From Chromatiales bacterium (GTDB lineage: Bacteria > Pseudomonadota > Gammaproteobacteria > SZUA-152), in the NCBI GenBank assembly GCA_026999335.1, contig JALTPW010000392.1, positions 1 to 11,478 on the forward strand: a DNA stretch of 11,478 nucleotides, read 5' to 3'. Made by a program: the position numbers and the translations under genes. Below the pieces are notes generated by a model. It searched no databases, was not told the origin of the DNA, and saw only the letters and a list, made by a program, of their open reading frames with translations. Position 1 is the first letter of the stretch. Every line of letters starts with the position of its first letter. Below are positions 1-6,539 of this stretch, one piece after another.

Positions 1-1002
1 GCCCGCTGTGAATTTGTTCGCTTTGATCGCGATAGCCTGGCGACCGATGAGCAAAGCCTGTCGCAATTATTCGGCCTGCTGGTACAGGCCCACTACCGCA
101 CCCGTCCCAACGACCTGCGCAATCTGCTGGACGGCCCCGGCCTGCGCGTCTATGCGCTGCGCCAGCGGGGACAGATCGTGGCCACGGCGCTGGTGGCGGC
201 AGAGGGCGGATTCGATGCCGACATGGCGCAGGCCATCGCCACGGGAAAACGCCGTCCGCGCGGACATCTGATTCCACAATCGCTGACGGCGCACCTGGGG
301 CTGAGCGATGGCGCGCGTCTGCGCTGCGCGCGCATCATGCGTATCGCCGTACACCCGGCGGTGCAGCGCCGGGGACTGGGTCTATTACTGTTGCAACGAA
401 TACGCCGGCAGGTCGCCGCCGATGGCTTTGATCTGCTCGGCGCCAGTTTCGGCGCCAGCGAAGAGTTGTTGGTGTTTTGGGCCAAGGAAAACTTGCTGCC
501 GGTGCGTCTGGGCTTCAGCCGTGACCACGCCAGCGGCACTTATTCGGTGATGGTGTTGCGGGCGTTGAGCAAAAAAGGTGTCGAGGTTCATGCCGCCGCC
601 CGGGCAAGGTTTTTTGCCGATTTTCCCCAGCAACTGGGCGATCCCCTGCGTGAGCTGGATCCGCAGCTGGCCGCGTTGCTGCTCTGCCGGGATGATGTCG
701 TATTGGATATGTCGCTGCATCCATGGGATAAACGGGAAATTGATGCCTTTGCCGAGGGCGCGCGCAGCTTTGAAGACGCTCTGGCGTCATTATACCGGCT
801 GGCGCTATGTGTGTTGGCGATCCCTGACTGCGGGCTGGAGGCCCGGGCGCGTGGACTGCTGGTGGCCAAGCTGTTGCAAAAGCGCCGCTGGGACGAGCTT
901 GCCGTGCTGCTGGACGTGCCGGGCCGCGCGGCGGTGTTGGCATGCTTGCGGCGGGTGGCCGGTTCACTGCTGAAAACCTCAGGACAGCTGCGAGATGGAT
1001 GA
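1..1002 (+). CDS. tmcA: tRNA(Met) cytidine acetyltransferase TmcA, C-terminal half (5' truncated by window edge)
   Basis: The reading frame is open from base 1 to the TGA at 1000-1002, giving 333 residues. The E. coli enzyme is about 670 residues, so the N-terminal half with the helicase-like ATPase lies outside the window. TmcA makes N4-acetylcytidine at the wobble base of elongator tRNA-Met, using acetyl-CoA and ATP/GTP, in the cytoplasm. Visible here are QAHYRTRPNDLRNLLDGPG (about residues 28-46), typical of the segment entering the GNAT domain, and the acetyl-CoA motif QRRGLG (about 122-127) after RIAVHP. The GNAT core ends with GASFGASEELLVFWAKENL and PVRLGF, followed by the C-terminal tRNA-binding tail. 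It is the first visible gene of a run of same-strand genes; msrA starts 31 nt after the stop. Assignment is by recognition of these conserved blocks. No frameshift is visible. Confidence 0.93.
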   Translation, partial: ARCEFVRFDRDSLATDEQSLSQLFGLLVQAHYRTRPNDLRNLLDGPGLRVYALRQRGQIVATALVAAEGGFDADMAQAIATGKRRPRGHLIPQSLTAHLGLSDGARLRCARIMRIAVHPAVQRRGLGLLLLQRIRRQVAADGFDLLGASFGASEELLVFWAKENLLPVRLGFSRDHASGTYSVMVLRALSKKGVEVHAAARARFFADFPQQLGDPLRELDPQLAALLLCRDDVVLDMSLHPWDKREIDAFAEGARSFEDALASLYRLALCVLAIPDCGLEARARGLLVAKLLQKRRWDELAVLLDVPGRAAVLACLRRVAGSLLKTSGQLRDG

Positions 1003-1033
1003 TATGCTGCGGGATATGAGCCACGGAGTGACA

Positions 1034-1642
1034 ATGCCGGCGCCGGGGGAAATTTTACCGGGTCGAAAAGAGAGCATGGCCGTTGCTGCGGCACATGCCG
1101 TGTCCGGACGGCCGATGCAGGGGCCGTTTGCGGCAGGCCTTCAGTTGGCGATGTTTGGCATGGGCTGTTTCTGGGGCGTGGAACGGCTGTTTTGGTCATG
1201 TGACGGGGTGTATTCGACGGCGGTGGGTTATGCCGCAGGAGGCACGCCGAATCCCCGTTACGAAGAGGTTTGTTCCGGACTCACCGGGCACAATGAAGTG
1301 GTGCGCGTAGTGTTCGATCCGCAGCGCGTACAGTATGCGCAATTACTACGCCTGTTCTGGGAGGGGCACGATCCCACCCAGGGTATGCGGCAGGGCAATG
1401 ACGTGGGTACGCAGTATCGTTCGGGCATTTATGTCTTCGATGCCGCGCAGCGACGGGCGGCGGCGTCGTCGCGGGAGCAGTATCAAGCCGCCTTGACGGT
1501 CGCGGGTCAGGGAGTGATTACGACGGAAATCATGGATGCCCCGGTGTTCTATTTTGCGGAAGACGCTCATCAGCAGTATCTGGCGAAAAATCCGCACGGC
1601 TACTGTGCCCTGGCCGGTTGTGGGATTCCTTTTCCTGGTTAG
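1034..1642 (+). CDS. msrA: Peptide-methionine (S)-S-oxide reductase MsrA
   Basis: MsrA reduces methionine-S-sulfoxide in proteins and free methionine, repairing oxidative damage with thioredoxin as reductant. The active-site block MGCFWGVERLFW places the catalytic Cys at residue 45 from the chosen start. Other family blocks follow: GYAAGG, NPRYEEVCSG, TGHNEVVRVVFDP, FWEGHDPTQ, QGNDVGTQYRSGIY and AEDAHQQYLAKNPHGYC. Two C-terminal cysteines (about 191 and 196) are the expected resolving cysteines, as in the long E. coli form. The ATG at 1034 is chosen because GGAG (1025-1028) lies 5 nt upstream and the resulting N-terminus (PAPGEILPGR) lines up with E. coli MsrA. ATGs at 995 and 1016 are in frame, but 995 would overlap tmcA. 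At 202 residues the length is normal. Confidence 0.95.
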   Translation: MPAPGEILPGRKESMAVAAAHAVSGRPMQGPFAAGLQLAMFGMGCFWGVERLFWSCDGVYSTAVGYAAGGTPNPRYEEVCSGLTGHNEVVRVVFDPQRVQYAQLLRLFWEGHDPTQGMRQGNDVGTQYRSGIYVFDAAQRRAAASSREQYQAALTVAGQGVITTEIMDAPVFYFAEDAHQQYLAKNPHGYCALAGCGIPFPG

Positions 1643-1651
1643 GAGATATTG

Positions 1652-2197
1652 GTGGCGAGCGCTGAAGAGATTGTGAGATTTTGGTTTTCTGCACGCGTAC
1701 AGCCGTTGTGGTTTCAGTCCACGACGGAATTCGATGCTGAATTGACAGAGCGTTTTTTGCGGGTTTGGCAGGTGGCCTGTGAGGGGGCGTTGTCGGATTG
1801 GGAGGCGAGCGCCGAGGGTGCATTGGCGCTGGTTATCTGCATGGATCAGTTTCCGTTGAATATGTTTCGTGGCCGTGCGGAGAGTTTTTCCTCGGAGACG
1901 GCGGCCCGTGAGGTGGCTGGACGAGCCATTGAACGAAATTTTGATCAATCGCTCGATGACTCGCAAAAAGCTTTTTTGTATATGCCCTTCATGCACAGTG
2001 AAAGCCTGGCGGATCAGGATCGCAGTGTGGCCTTGTTCCGGGCTGCGGGCCTGAGCGAAAATGCGCAGTTTGCCGAGCATCATCGTGACATCATTCGCCG
2101 TTTTGGGCGTTTTCCCCATCGCAACGCCATCCTTGGCCGCGAAGACACGCCGCAGGAGTGTGCGTATTGTTCCTCCGCCGGGGCCTACCTGGGCTGA
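1652..2197 (+). CDS. DUF924 family protein
   Basis: This is a soluble protein of 181 residues with the hallmarks of DUF924 (COG3803), a family without an established reaction. They are an N-terminal EEIVRFWF, WFQSTTEFDAEL, CMDQFPLNMFRG (about 64-75), FLYMPFMHSES (about 108-118) and RFGRFPHRNAILGRE (about 150-164). The family fold is all-helical and TPR-like (family knowledge). The GTG at 1652 is preferred over the in-frame TTG at 1649, because AGGAG (1641-1645) is 6 nt from GTG and only 3 nt from TTG. The Shine-Dalgarno overlaps the TAG of msrA, so the two genes are probably translationally coupled. Four cysteines are present, two in a CxxC near the C-terminus (CAYC). No signal peptide is visible. 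The family call is firm; the function is unknown. Confidence 0.88.
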   Translation: MASAEEIVRFWFSARVQPLWFQSTTEFDAELTERFLRVWQVACEGALSDWEASAEGALALVICMDQFPLNMFRGRAESFSSETAAREVAGRAIERNFDQSLDDSQKAFLYMPFMHSESLADQDRSVALFRAAGLSENAQFAEHHRDIIRRFGRFPHRNAILGREDTPQECAYCSSAGAYLG

Positions 2198-2213
2198 CGC
2201 CGTGAAGGACGAC

Positions 2214-2564
2214 ATGGGCCCTGATCTGACATATTTTCGCCAGTTGTTATTGCAGCGGCGGGTGAAACTGCAAAATGTGTCGAAAACGGGGGAAATAGCT
2301 GCCCGCACGGTGGAGCTGGATCAGGCACGGGTTGGCAGGTTGTCGCGCATGGATGCCTTGCAGGGGCAGGCCATGTCGCAGGAGACCATTCGGCGCCGGG
2401 GGCTGGAATTGCAGCGTATTAGCGAGGCATTGGCCGCTATCGATGAGGGTGAGTACGGCGATTGCCAAGTGTGTGATGCGCCCATTGCCTTGGCGCGACT
2501 AAACATTGATCCGGCGACCCGCTTGTGTATAGCATGTGCGGAACAGAGTGAACGGAATGGATAG
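2214..2564 (+). CDS. Short TraR/DksA-type C4 zinc-finger protein
   Basis: A 116-residue member of the TraR/DksA superfamily, whose proteins bind the secondary channel of RNA polymerase. The C-terminal zinc finger is intact, C84-x2-C87-x17-C105-x2-C108, preceded by the typical AAIDEGEYGDC. The N-terminal part (LTYFRQLLLQRRVKLQ, then VELDQARVGRLSRMDALQ and a basic helix) should form a helical hairpin, shorter than the coiled coil of full-length DksA (about 151 residues). The frame stays open upstream to 2061, but that part lies inside the DUF924 gene and is probably not coding. ATG 2214 is preceded by AAGGA (2205-2209); GTG 2202 is a weaker alternative. It starts 16 nt after the DUF924 stop. 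The DksA acidic tip motif is not obvious, so a ppGpp-linked role cannot be assumed. Confidence 0.85.
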   Translation: MGPDLTYFRQLLLQRRVKLQNVSKTGEIAARTVELDQARVGRLSRMDALQGQAMSQETIRRRGLELQRISEALAAIDEGEYGDCQVCDAPIALARLNIDPATRLCIACAEQSERNG

Positions 2565-2581
2565 TACAGCGAGGATATGAC

Positions 2582-2908
2582 GTGATTGAACATCTGAAAA
2601 ATTTCGATGAGGAAGTCCCCAAGTGGGACATCGCCCTTGCGGCGCTGGCTCGGGAGGAGTTCGACAAGGGCGGTCGTAACCTGAGCCTGGCGGATTTCAA
2701 ACGTCAGGCCGCAGAGCATGCGATCCGTTTTGACGACATCATGGTGACCCTGTTCGAATTGTGCATTCAGGGGGAGTGGCAGTATCAGGATGCCGCTGGC
2801 AATGTCCACCCCATCACGCGTGACGAGGTGAATCATCTCTATATCGGCGGTCGTCTGGCGGACAAGGATGTGGCAGGTTACACCGGTTCCTGGTCTCCTC
2901 TGAAGTAG
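2582..2908 (+). CDS. Conserved-looking small protein of unknown function
   Basis: A 108-residue acidic soluble protein that I do not recognise. It starts at a GTG (2582) with GAGGA (2571-2575) 6 nt upstream. The ATG at 2577 is out of frame and meets a stop at once. It begins MIEHLKNFDEEVPKWDIAL, is helical-looking through LADFKRQAAEHAIRFDDIMVTLFELC, and ends in a Gly/Tyr/Trp-containing tail (YTGSWSPLK). One cysteine (in LFELC), no membrane segment, no signal peptide. Good codon use, a clean ribosome binding site and a 17-nt gap from the zinc-finger gene argue that it is real and co-transcribed. DsrC/TusE was considered because of size, but the C-terminal conserved cysteine is missing. There is no basis for a function. 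Confidence 0.72.
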   Translation: MIEHLKNFDEEVPKWDIALAALAREEFDKGGRNLSLADFKRQAAEHAIRFDDIMVTLFELCIQGEWQYQDAAGNVHPITRDEVNHLYIGGRLADKDVAGYTGSWSPLK

Positions 2909-2968
2909 GCTGCCTCCTTTGTTGCTGCCTGCCGTTATCCGGCCCTGCGGCCATCAGCGGACTTTTTG

Positions 2969-3469
2969 ATGAAACGATTCTTGGTTTTGCTCATCGTTGT
3001 GACCGGTCTGGCTCCGGCCCTGCTGGCGGCCGGGCCTTTTGCGCCAAAGGCCGCGATTCCAGCCGGTATGGAGGAAAGTCATCTGGCCGAGGGTATTCGC
3101 CAGGCCGCGATTCCCGATACCGCTCAGGTTGGTATTCCAACCTATCCCGGGGCAGTGATGATTCGCAGTTATGCCGTTGTAGAGCGGGCGGAAAACTACA
3201 CGGGCCTGCCGATTGTGGAGCTGATCAGCACGGATGATTACGATGCCGTCGTGGCTTTTTACAAAAAGAATCTGCCGGACTGGGGCGAGGCGGAGTTGAT
3301 GTCGGCGTATTACTTTGCCGAGCACGGCAATATCAACTTCTTTACGCCGGAAGAGCCACATGTGGGTGTACACCGTATGGCGAGCTACTTCCGCGAGGCG
3401 GAGCGTGAAATGCTACAACGTGTGCTGCCGGGCGCCAAAACCCTGATCAAGGTTTTTTATTTTCATTAA
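2969..3469 (+). CDS. Exported protein of unknown function
   Basis: The 166-residue product has a clear Sec signal peptide: MKR, then a hydrophobic stretch (FLVLLIVVTGLAPALLA), with likely cleavage near AALLA-AGPF (about residue 20). The mature part holds IPTYPGAVMIRSY, ELISTDDYDAVVAFYKKNL and a C-terminal block with NINFFTPEEPHVGVH. The pattern YPGA ... T-D-(D/S)-Y-xx-V-xx-FY recurs in several families of small exported proteins, but I cannot name one. ATG 2969 is preferred to the in-frame TTG at 2966; the ribosome binding site is weak. Its TAA (3467-3469) is inside the TTAAC that borders repeat copy 1, so the element lies immediately past the stop codon and leaves the gene intact. Confidence 0.75.
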   Translation: MKRFLVLLIVVTGLAPALLAAGPFAPKAAIPAGMEESHLAEGIRQAAIPDTAQVGIPTYPGAVMIRSYAVVERAENYTGLPIVELISTDDYDAVVAFYKKNLPDWGEAELMSAYYFAEHGNINFFTPEEPHVGVHRMASYFREAEREMLQRVLPGAKTLIKVFYFH

Positions 3470-3470
3470 C

Positions 3471-3605
3471 TTGGTCAAAACCACCGTCTTTAGACGGTGA
3501 CGTTGATGTTTTGACGCATGCGCGCTGATGACGGTGCGAGGTTGATGACTTTAGTCATCAGCACCGAATGCGCTAACCCACCTACTTTAGTCGGTGGTAG
3601 TTTAG
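3471..3605 (+). repeat. Hairpin-rich dispersed repeat, copy 1
   Basis: A 135-bp copy of a repeat found again at 8359-8499 (almost identical) and 8831-8952 (diverged). Three hairpins can be drawn. H1 is CACCGTC-TTTA-GACGGTG at 3482-3499. H2 is TGATGAC-TTTA-GTCATCA at 3543-3560, extended below a 5-nt bulge by CGGTGC (3532-3537) with GCACCG (3561-3566). H3 is CCACCTAC-TTTA-GTCGGTGG at 3578-3597 with one mismatch. The loop is TTTA in all three. It starts right after TTAAC (3466-3470) and ends with TAGTTTAG, similar to right ends of IS200/IS605-group elements as I recall them. No open reading frame of its own. It sits between two genes that converge, so its hairpins may also act at transcript ends. 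The element class is inference; the repeat and its symmetry are seen directly. Confidence 0.85.
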
Positions 3606-3610
3606 TTGTC

Positions 3611-3639
3611 CGGTTAAAACCACTGTCTTCAGACGGTTA
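3611..3639 (+). repeat. Partial extra end of the same repeat family
   Basis: Six bases after copy 1, this 29-nt stretch (CGGTTAAAACCACTGTC, loop TTCA, GACGGTTA) repeats the left-end motif of the element (TTGGTCAAAACCACCGTC, loop TTTA, GACGGTGA). The hairpin has 6 pairs, one of them G-T (3622-3637). It could be the end of an older, mostly deleted copy, or the true outer end of a composite element. Read on the minus strand it lies downstream of the DUF2914 gene and is followed by GGTTTT, so it might also serve as a weak terminator for that gene. Confidence 0.5.
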
Positions 3640-3690
3640 GATTTATCCGTGCTGTTTGCTGCAAGGGTTGTTGAGTGTGTAAGGTGAGTT

Positions 3691-4209
3691 CTACTCGTTG
3701 TTCTGTGCCTCATCGGTGGGTGCTTCGGCCGGGGGCTTATCGAGTGTGATGGGTGCCACATCCTGTGAGGCATCGAAATATTCAAACATACTGGCCTTCA
3801 GTGGCCAGCCGGATTCATCCAGAACCACCACGGTCCACTTGCCGATCCATTCGGGCAGCAGGTTTTTGCTGGAATAGACGCGCCAGCGTGCGCCACTGCC
3901 GACGCGGAATTTCACCTCGGCCATCACTTGGCCATCGTACTCCCAGCGATGGGTGATGATTTCGCCGTCCAGTCCGCGCAGGTCAGAGAAAAAATAGATG
4001 CGGTCTACCGAGCTGGGTATGCGCACCAGGTTGTCGATGGGCTCACGATCCTCGATACGGGTGGTGAAAACCGCGCGTGCGACACTGCCGCGTGGCGTGT
4101 AATTCTCGTCGTCCGTAGCGGTTTCTGCGGCGCCAGCCGCCACCGGGGCGATGAAAATCAATGCCGTCAGCAGTGCCAGTGTCCCGATTCGCTGCAAATG
4201 ACGTTTCAT
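3691..4209 (-). CDS. Exported DUF2914 domain protein
   Basis: A 172-residue protein with an N-terminal signal peptide (MKRHLQR, hydrophobic core to about residue 24, likely cleavage AGA-AE near 27). A DUF2914 domain follows (about 42-140). Visible family blocks are ARAVFTTRIEDREPIDNL, VDRIYFFSDLRGLDGEII, THRWEYDGQVMAEVKF, RWRVYSSKNLLPEWIGKWTV and VLDESGWPL. DUF2914 domains are small beta-rich extracytoplasmic modules without a known reaction (family knowledge). The last 30 or so residues are Pro/Ala/Glu-rich and probably disordered. GAAGGA lies about 8 nt before the ATG. It lies 164 nt downstream of speA on the same strand and could be read through from it. A loose inverted repeat at 4345-4364 without a T tract lies between the two, so an independent promoter is equally possible. 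Confidence 0.85.
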   Translation of the reverse strand: MKRHLQRIGTLALLTALIFIAPVAAGAAETATDDENYTPRGSVARAVFTTRIEDREPIDNLVRIPSSVDRIYFFSDLRGLDGEIITHRWEYDGQVMAEVKFRVGSGARWRVYSSKNLLPEWIGKWTVVVLDESGWPLKASMFEYFDASQDVAPITLDKPPAEAPTDEAQNNE

Positions 4210-4373
4210 GATTGTCGTTCCTTCTGTGTTAATAATGAGTAGTTATGCCGGACGGGCTGCCAAATACAGACGATATCAGCATCCCTGCCTCTATCTTTCG
4301 ACAACCCTCCAAGGATCGTTATGGTAGCGTGTTTGCCGCCATCCCGGCAGTGTTATCGCTGCCGTTGCCGGCG

Positions 4374-6287
4374 TCAATCCTCCAGATAGGTGTAACCACT
4401 CAGTCCGGCCTCCAATTCGGCCAGATAAGTCACCTGTGTCTGAGAGGGCAGGGTGGTGGCGGCCAGTTGCGTACGGTAACTGTCCAGCAGCCAGGCCGGT
4501 TCGAAGTGTACATGGCGCAGCACCGCCGCGACCGTATCGCCGTGCTGGATGTGTGCCAAGTGGTGACGGCCATCGGCGTCGAGACGTACGTCCACGGCGT
4601 TGGTGTTGCCAAACAGGTTGTGCATGTCACCGAGGATCTCCTGATAGGCGCCGAGTAGGAAAATACCCAGCCAGTAGGGCTCGCCGTCACGGGGCGCATG
4701 CAGGGGGAGGCTGCTCTCCAGGCCTTCACCGTCCACGTAGCGGTCGATGCGGCCGTCGGAATCGCAGGTGATGTCCTGCAGGGTGCCGCGCCGCTCGGGC
4801 GTCTCCTCGTGGCGGTGCAGGGGCACGATGGGGAATACCTGTTCGATGGCCCACACGTCCGGCATCGACTGGAACAGGGAGAAATTGCAGAAATATTTGT
4901 CGGCCAGCTTTTCGTTCAGTTCGTCGAGGATTTCGTGCTGGGCGCGTATGCCGGGGTTGAGGCGTTGGCGCAGCTGCGCGCAGGTGGCGAAATAGATTTC
5001 CTCGGCGCGCGCCTTGGCGGCCATGTCCAGTACGCCGTGCACGTACAGGGTCTGCGCCTCGGCCAGCCAGTGCACGGCGTCGTGGTAGATCTCCACTACC
5101 GCGCGCGGGCTCGCCCCGGGTGTGCTGAGTTCCTGCAAACCCTGCCACAGATCGCGCAGGATCTGTGCCTCGCCGTCAGCGGGCGGGGCGATGGGCGTGC
5201 CGCTGACGGCCTGTTCCACGTCCGTGACTTCGGTGATCAACATGGCATGGTGGGCGGTGAGGGCGCGGCCGGATTCGGTGATGATGTGCGGTTGCGGCAG
5301 GCCCTCGGCACGGCATACCTCCCGCAGGGTGTGCACTACATTGTTGGCGTATTCCTGCAGGCTGTAGTTCATCGAGCAATCGCTGCGCGAGCGGGTGCCT
5401 TCATAGTCGACGCCGAGGCCGCCGCCGACGTCCACGCAGTGGATGCCGACTCCCTGGCGATGCAACTCGGCGTAATAGCGCGCGCATTCACGCAGGCCCC
5501 GCTGGATGTCGCGAATATTGGCCAGTTGGGAGCCCATGTGGCAGTGCAGCAGTTCCAGTGCATCGAGCAGGCCGGCCTTGCGCAGTTGCGCTACCGCCGT
5601 CAGCAGCTGCTGTGCGGAGAGGCCGAACTTGGCCTTTTCACCACCGCTATTCTGCCAGTTGCCACGGCCGATGGAGGCCAGCCGCACGCGAACGCCGAGG
5701 CGTGGTGTCACGCCCAGGGCGCGTGACTCGCGGATGATTAACGTGAGTTCCGAGGGCTGTTCCAGCACCAAGGTGATGTGATGCCCCAGCCGTTGTCCGA
5801 TCAGCGCCAGGCGGATGTATTCACGATCCTTGTAGCCATTGCAGATGATGCGCCCGCTGCGGGCATCGGACAGTGCCAGCACCGCCATTAGCTCCGGTTT
5901 GCTGCCGGCTTCGAGGCCGACGTGGATGCGTTTTTCATCGGTGGCGCCATCGGCCGCGTTCAGCAGCTCACGTACTACGCTCCGTTGCTGATTTACCTTG
6001 ATGGGATAGACCACCGTGTAGCCACCGTCGTAGTCATGTGTCTGCATGGCCTTGGCGAAGGCACCGCACAGGCGCGCCACGCGGTCGTGCAGGATGCCGC
6101 TGAAACGCACCAGCACCGGCAGCGCCAGCCCCGCCTGACGGATCTCTTCGGTCAGGGTATGCAGATCGATGCCGTGGCCGTCGCGCGCCGGGAAGGCATT
6201 GAGGTGGCCGTTGGCGGCGATATCGAAATAACCATCGCCCCAGTGGGTGAGATTGTAGATGTCGCGGGCTTTTTGAATGTTGTTCAT
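4374..6287 (-). CDS. speA: Biosynthetic arginine decarboxylase SpeA
   Basis: SpeA converts arginine to agmatine plus CO2 with pyridoxal phosphate, the first step of the agmatine route to putrescine. At 637 residues the protein is close to the usual size (about 630-660). It starts with the typical IQKARDIYNLTHWGDGYFDI. The PLP lysine is K97 in VVYPIKVNQQ. Further alanine-racemase-fold and ADC motifs are LLHCHMGSQ (about 246-254), DVGGGLGVDYEGTRS (about 286-300), ESGRALTAHHA (338-348) and CDSDGRID (508-515), the loop with the active-site Cys. The C-terminal ESSLPLH and GAYQEILGDMHNLFGD-like block (here GNTNAVDV) is as expected. No strong Shine-Dalgarno is seen before ATG 6287. The gene diverges from speE, so agmatine/putrescine production and spermidine synthesis are encoded side by side. 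No signal peptide, consistent with a cytoplasmic enzyme. Confidence 0.96.
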   Translation of the reverse strand: MNNIQKARDIYNLTHWGDGYFDIAANGHLNAFPARDGHGIDLHTLTEEIRQAGLALPVLVRFSGILHDRVARLCGAFAKAMQTHDYDGGYTVVYPIKVNQQRSVVRELLNAADGATDEKRIHVGLEAGSKPELMAVLALSDARSGRIICNGYKDREYIRLALIGQRLGHHITLVLEQPSELTLIIRESRALGVTPRLGVRVRLASIGRGNWQNSGGEKAKFGLSAQQLLTAVAQLRKAGLLDALELLHCHMGSQLANIRDIQRGLRECARYYAELHRQGVGIHCVDVGGGLGVDYEGTRSRSDCSMNYSLQEYANNVVHTLREVCRAEGLPQPHIITESGRALTAHHAMLITEVTDVEQAVSGTPIAPPADGEAQILRDLWQGLQELSTPGASPRAVVEIYHDAVHWLAEAQTLYVHGVLDMAAKARAEEIYFATCAQLRQRLNPGIRAQHEILDELNEKLADKYFCNFSLFQSMPDVWAIEQVFPIVPLHRHEETPERRGTLQDITCDSDGRIDRYVDGEGLESSLPLHAPRDGEPYWLGIFLLGAYQEILGDMHNLFGNTNAVDVRLDADGRHHLAHIQHGDTVAAVLRHVHFEPAWLLDSYRTQLAATTLPSQTQVTYLAELEAGLSGYTYLED

Positions 6288-6360
6288 GGCGGAGCGCTAT
6301 TGGCCGCAGAGGCACGGAGGGCACTGAAAATAAGCATTGGTCACAGGATTACTCGGTGAA

Positions 6361-6388
6361 TTGTCATCATGGGCCAGACTTTATACCG
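6361..6388 (+). promoter_or_regulatory. Weak candidate promoter of speE
   Basis: TTGTCA (6361-6366) and TATACC (6383-6388) are separated by 16 nt on the plus strand. The -10 has only four consensus bases. It overlaps the candidate speA promoter, so the two polymerase sites would exclude each other. The leader to the speE GTG would be about 145 nt. Low certainty. Confidence 0.22.
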
Positions 6389-6409
6389 TTTTTCTGCAAT
6401 TCTTCACAA
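6380..6409 (-). promoter_or_regulatory. Candidate sigma70 promoter of speA
   Basis: On the minus strand a -35 TTGTGA (6409-6404) and a -10 TATAAA (6385-6380) are separated by 18 nt. Transcription would begin near 6373, leaving a leader of roughly 85 nt before the speA ATG. It is the best match in the divergent intergenic region, but it was found by eye only. Confidence 0.4.
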
Positions 6410-6539
6410 TATCCTGAATCCTCCATGTCTCTGTGGCAAATCAGAAGACCGTCGCCGGCCGGCCCGGCAGGTTTGCAACGCCGAATGAAACACGGATAAT
6501 TCCCGCCATTTTCTCTGCCAACAGACTGAGGACATTCCC

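Noticed and set aside
1346..2308. Minus-strand open frame of 320 codons across msrA and DUF924
   Set aside because: It is antisense to two recognised genes, with an atypical Arg/Thr-rich composition and no motif.
2582..2908. DsrC/TusE sulfur-carrier protein
   Set aside because: The size fits, but the conserved C-terminal cysteine and surrounding motif are absent and the sequence does not resemble the family.
4345..4364. Terminator between speA and the DUF2914 gene
   Set aside because: The inverted repeat (CGGCAG/CTGCCG) has an 8-nt loop and no T tract on either strand, too weak to call.
4698..5726. Long plus-strand open frame (342 codons) inside speA
   Set aside because: It is antisense to the well-supported arginine decarboxylase, its composition follows the GC-rich codon pattern of the opposite strand, and it has no recognisable domain.
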